From a virus, in the IMG/VR virus record IMGVR_UViG_3300042516_003703, positions 1-29,891 of that record: 29,891 nucleotides of DNA; one strand, given 5' to 3'. Positions 28,406-29,891 of this stretch are shown piece after piece (within the stretch, counting starts at the first letter, position 1; each line of letters starts with the position of its first letter). The position numbers were made by a program, and so were the translations under genes. The notes under the pieces are model-generated. The model made no database searches. It was not told where the DNA came from and saw only the letters and a list, made by a program, of their open reading frames with translations.

Positions 28406-29739
28406 CTTGCTGTGGCTCAGTTATTATAACCAAAAAAGATTGTACTGTCATTGTTGAAGTAACCTCGACAAAAGTTGTTGATGTTATTTCGGCAGGTCCC
28501 CAAGGGCCTATTGGTTTTACGGGCGCGACTGGTCCGGCGGGCCCGGCAGGGCCTACGGGGGTAGCTGGGCCCACTGGTACACAAGGCGCTACTGGCGTAA
28601 CAGGTCCAACAGGAGTACAAGGAATTACTGGGCCCACAGGTGACACAGGACCACAAGGCTCGACCGGAGCAACAGGTGGACCAGGCGCCACAGGAATTAC
28701 AGGTGCGACGGGGGTTATTGGTCCCACTGGCGCAACAGGCGTACAGGGTGTTACTGGTCCTATAGGGGTTAGCGGAGCTACTGGTATTGCGGGACCCACT
28801 GGGGCTACGGGGCCTCAGGGCTTCTCCTCTAGTATTTTTAAATACAAAGCAAACACAACTGCTACAAGTGGATATCCAGGTAATGGATATCTAATCTGGA
28901 ATAATGCACCTCAAACAAGCGCAACAAGTTTGCTTGTTAGCCATTTAACAAGTGAGAGCATTGATATTGATATTTTCCTTTCTCAACTAGAAAAAACCGA
29001 GCAAATTACTATTCAAGATCAAGGCGCTAGTTCAAATTATCAAATCTGGGAGATTTCAAGCACACCAACAAATACAAATCCTGGAACTTCAACAAGTTAC
29101 TGGACTTATCCAATTACCCTTGTAGCTTCTAGTGGAACTGGTACAACTGGTTTTGGTAACAATACAGATTTGTTCATTGCTCTGACGAGTGGAATACAAG
29201 GTGCTACTGGTGCCACTGGTATTCAAGGTGCTACTGGTGCCACTGGTATTCAAGGTCCAACTGGACCACAAGGGCCCATTGGTGACACTGGTGCTACAGG
29301 CCCACAGGGAGTTATAGGCCCACAGGGAGTTACAGGTCCACAGGGAGCGACTGGTGTCACTGGACTTACAGGTGCTACAGGTGCTATAGGGGCAACTGGG
29401 CCTATTAGTTCGCCACGCGCCAACCCGGCAGGCGCTACTAGTGGAACGCTGACCCCCAATGGCAACACCACCGATCTATTCGAAGCCGAGGGATTAACTG
29501 GCGCGATCACATTGGCCGCACCAAGCGGTACTCCAGTAGATGGCCAAAAGCTGCTGATCCGAATCAAAGACAACGGTACCGCGCGCGGCATCACCTGGAC
29601 GACCTCCTCTGGTGCTTACCGTGCCATCGGCATCACGCTGCCCACGACAACGGTGATCAGCAAGGTCACCTATGTGGGCTGCGTCTACAACGGCACTGAC
29701 CTGTTCTGGGACGCCGTGGCCACCGTCACGCAGGCATGA
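28402..29739 (+). CDS. Collagen-like fibre protein with two Gly-X-Y tracts (445 aa)
   Basis: GTG start. A short beta start ([20 protein letters not shown]) leads to 37 uninterrupted Gly-X-Y triplets (residues 32-142, rich in GAT, GPT, GPQ), a globular beta domain (about 143-263, [20 protein letters not shown]), 24 more triplets (264-335), and a distal beta domain (336-445, [20 protein letters not shown] and [14 protein letters not shown]). Such triplets form trimeric triple helices in phage fibres. The distal domain is 62-67% GC while the middle is 38%, so it was likely acquired separately. Probably a host-contacting side fibre. Confidence 0.88.
   Translation: MTCCGSVIITKKDCTVIVEVTSTKVVDVISAGPQGPIGFTGATGPAGPAGPTGVAGPTGTQGATGVTGPTGVQGITGPTGDTGPQGSTGATGGPGATGITGATGVIGPTGATGVQGVTGPIGVSGATGIAGPTGATGPQGFSSSIFKYKANTTATSGYPGNGYLIWNNAPQTSATSLLVSHLTSESIDIDIFLSQLEKTEQITIQDQGASSNYQIWEISSTPTNTNPGTSTSYWTYPITLVASSGTGTTGFGNNTDLFIALTSGIQGATGATGIQGATGATGIQGPTGPQGPIGDTGATGPQGVIGPQGVTGPQGATGVTGLTGATGAIGATGPISSPRANPAGATSGTLTPNGNTTDLFEAEGLTGAITLAAPSGTPVDGQKLLIRIKDNGTARGITWTTSSGAYRAIGITLPTTTVISKVTYVGCVYNGTDLFWDAVATVTQA
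29200..29253 (+). repeat. 27-bp tandem repeat in the second collagen tract
   Basis: A 27-bp unit coding GATGATGIQ occurs twice, identical at DNA level (29200-29226, 29227-29253). Close by, an 18-bp unit beginning GGCCCACAGGGAGTTA occurs twice with a third variant copy starting GGTCCACAGGGAG (about 29299-29352). These look like recent slippage products that change stalk length without shifting frame. Confidence 0.85.
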
Positions 29740-29891
29740 GCGCCATGAAGATCGACTTTGAGTTCACCACTCCCTACGGCGTGTTCCGCGACGCCCTCTA
29801 TCTCGATGACGAGCATCAACTCACCGAGGCCGAAATCAACATCCTGAAGCAGGAGCGTCTTGACAACTGGCTCCAGGCGATTGAGAACCCT
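29736..29891 (+). CDS. Truncated gene at the right edge (52 codons visible)
   Basis: The ATG at 29736 overlaps the collagen gene stop (ATGA); an in-frame ATG at 29745 is the alternative. Visible product: [40 protein letters not shown], then [12 protein letters not shown], open to the window end. It is compact, acidic and helical after a beta start. Small proteins of this size behind fibre genes can be fibre chaperones, but I do not recognise this one. GC is high (62% at 29701-29760), like the distal fibre domain it follows. Confidence 0.7.
   Translation, partial: MSAMKIDFEFTTPYGVFRDALYLDDEHQLTEAEINILKQERLDNWLQAIENP

Noticed and set aside
28341-28799. 152-aa antisense frame of Gly-Pro-Val type
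   Set aside because: A mirror of the collagen triplets (GGT/ACC), not a separate gene.
28493-29400. Short repeats resembling a CRISPR array
   Set aside because: Units follow the Gly-X-Y codon pattern inside one open frame, with no fixed-length spacers.

Overview
The window looks like part of a tailed double-stranded DNA phage genome (Caudoviricetes). It carries the packaging and head genes (TerL, portal, probable scaffold, major capsid), virion accessory genes, and a fibre and lysis region. The best guess for the host is a cyanobacterium. The fibre N-termini (the MAYIG... type) and the small lysine-rich families resemble those of cyanophages, and the C39-like protein has an N-terminal module I associate with cyanobacteria and their phages. 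This assignment is inference, because no photosynthesis or other host-marker gene is present. No integrase, repressor or replication gene lies in the window, so lifestyle cannot be judged.
Layout: a short minus-strand gene with its own terminator (41-283) faces a long plus-strand run. 523-6238 encodes seven-plus-one poorly known proteins: small basic, low-complexity, Gly/Ala-rich and glycine-zipper types, and a poly-proline protein with an 11-residue repeat. These may be internal virion or ejection proteins. 6235-14240 is the packaging and head module: probable small terminase, large terminase, an AbrB-fold protein, portal, a scaffold-like protein whose first half is encoded inside the portal gene in another frame, a strong terminator, two small proteins, the major capsid protein behind an extended -10 promoter, and a second abundant head protein. 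14298-21076 holds a helix-hairpin-helix protein, a probable connector, two adjacent peptidoglycan hydrolases with the same C-terminal tail, a string of very small basic genes, and two large virion proteins sharing a repeated beta domain.
21079-24786 is the first fibre cluster, interrupted by one minus-strand membrane/coiled-coil gene. 24835-26140 starts with an inverted repeat that buries the ribosome-binding site of a C39-peptidase-like protein. Two minus-strand tRNA genes (Leu-UAA, Pro-UGG) follow, then an HNH endonuclease, two small proteins, a Dps/ferritin-like protein, two small beta proteins, a two-tract collagen-like fibre, and a truncated gene at the right edge.
Genes are tightly packed with many TAATG, ATGA and GTGA stop/start overlaps, which implies long co-translated transcripts. 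Three fibre genes switch from about 37-38% GC proximally to 55-67% GC distally, which suggests swapped receptor-binding tips. The most unusual items are the 542-nt portal/scaffold overlap, the palindrome series on the terL start, the SD-sequestering hairpin at 24835-24865, the paralogous tails on the two hydrolases, and a viral Dps-like protein.
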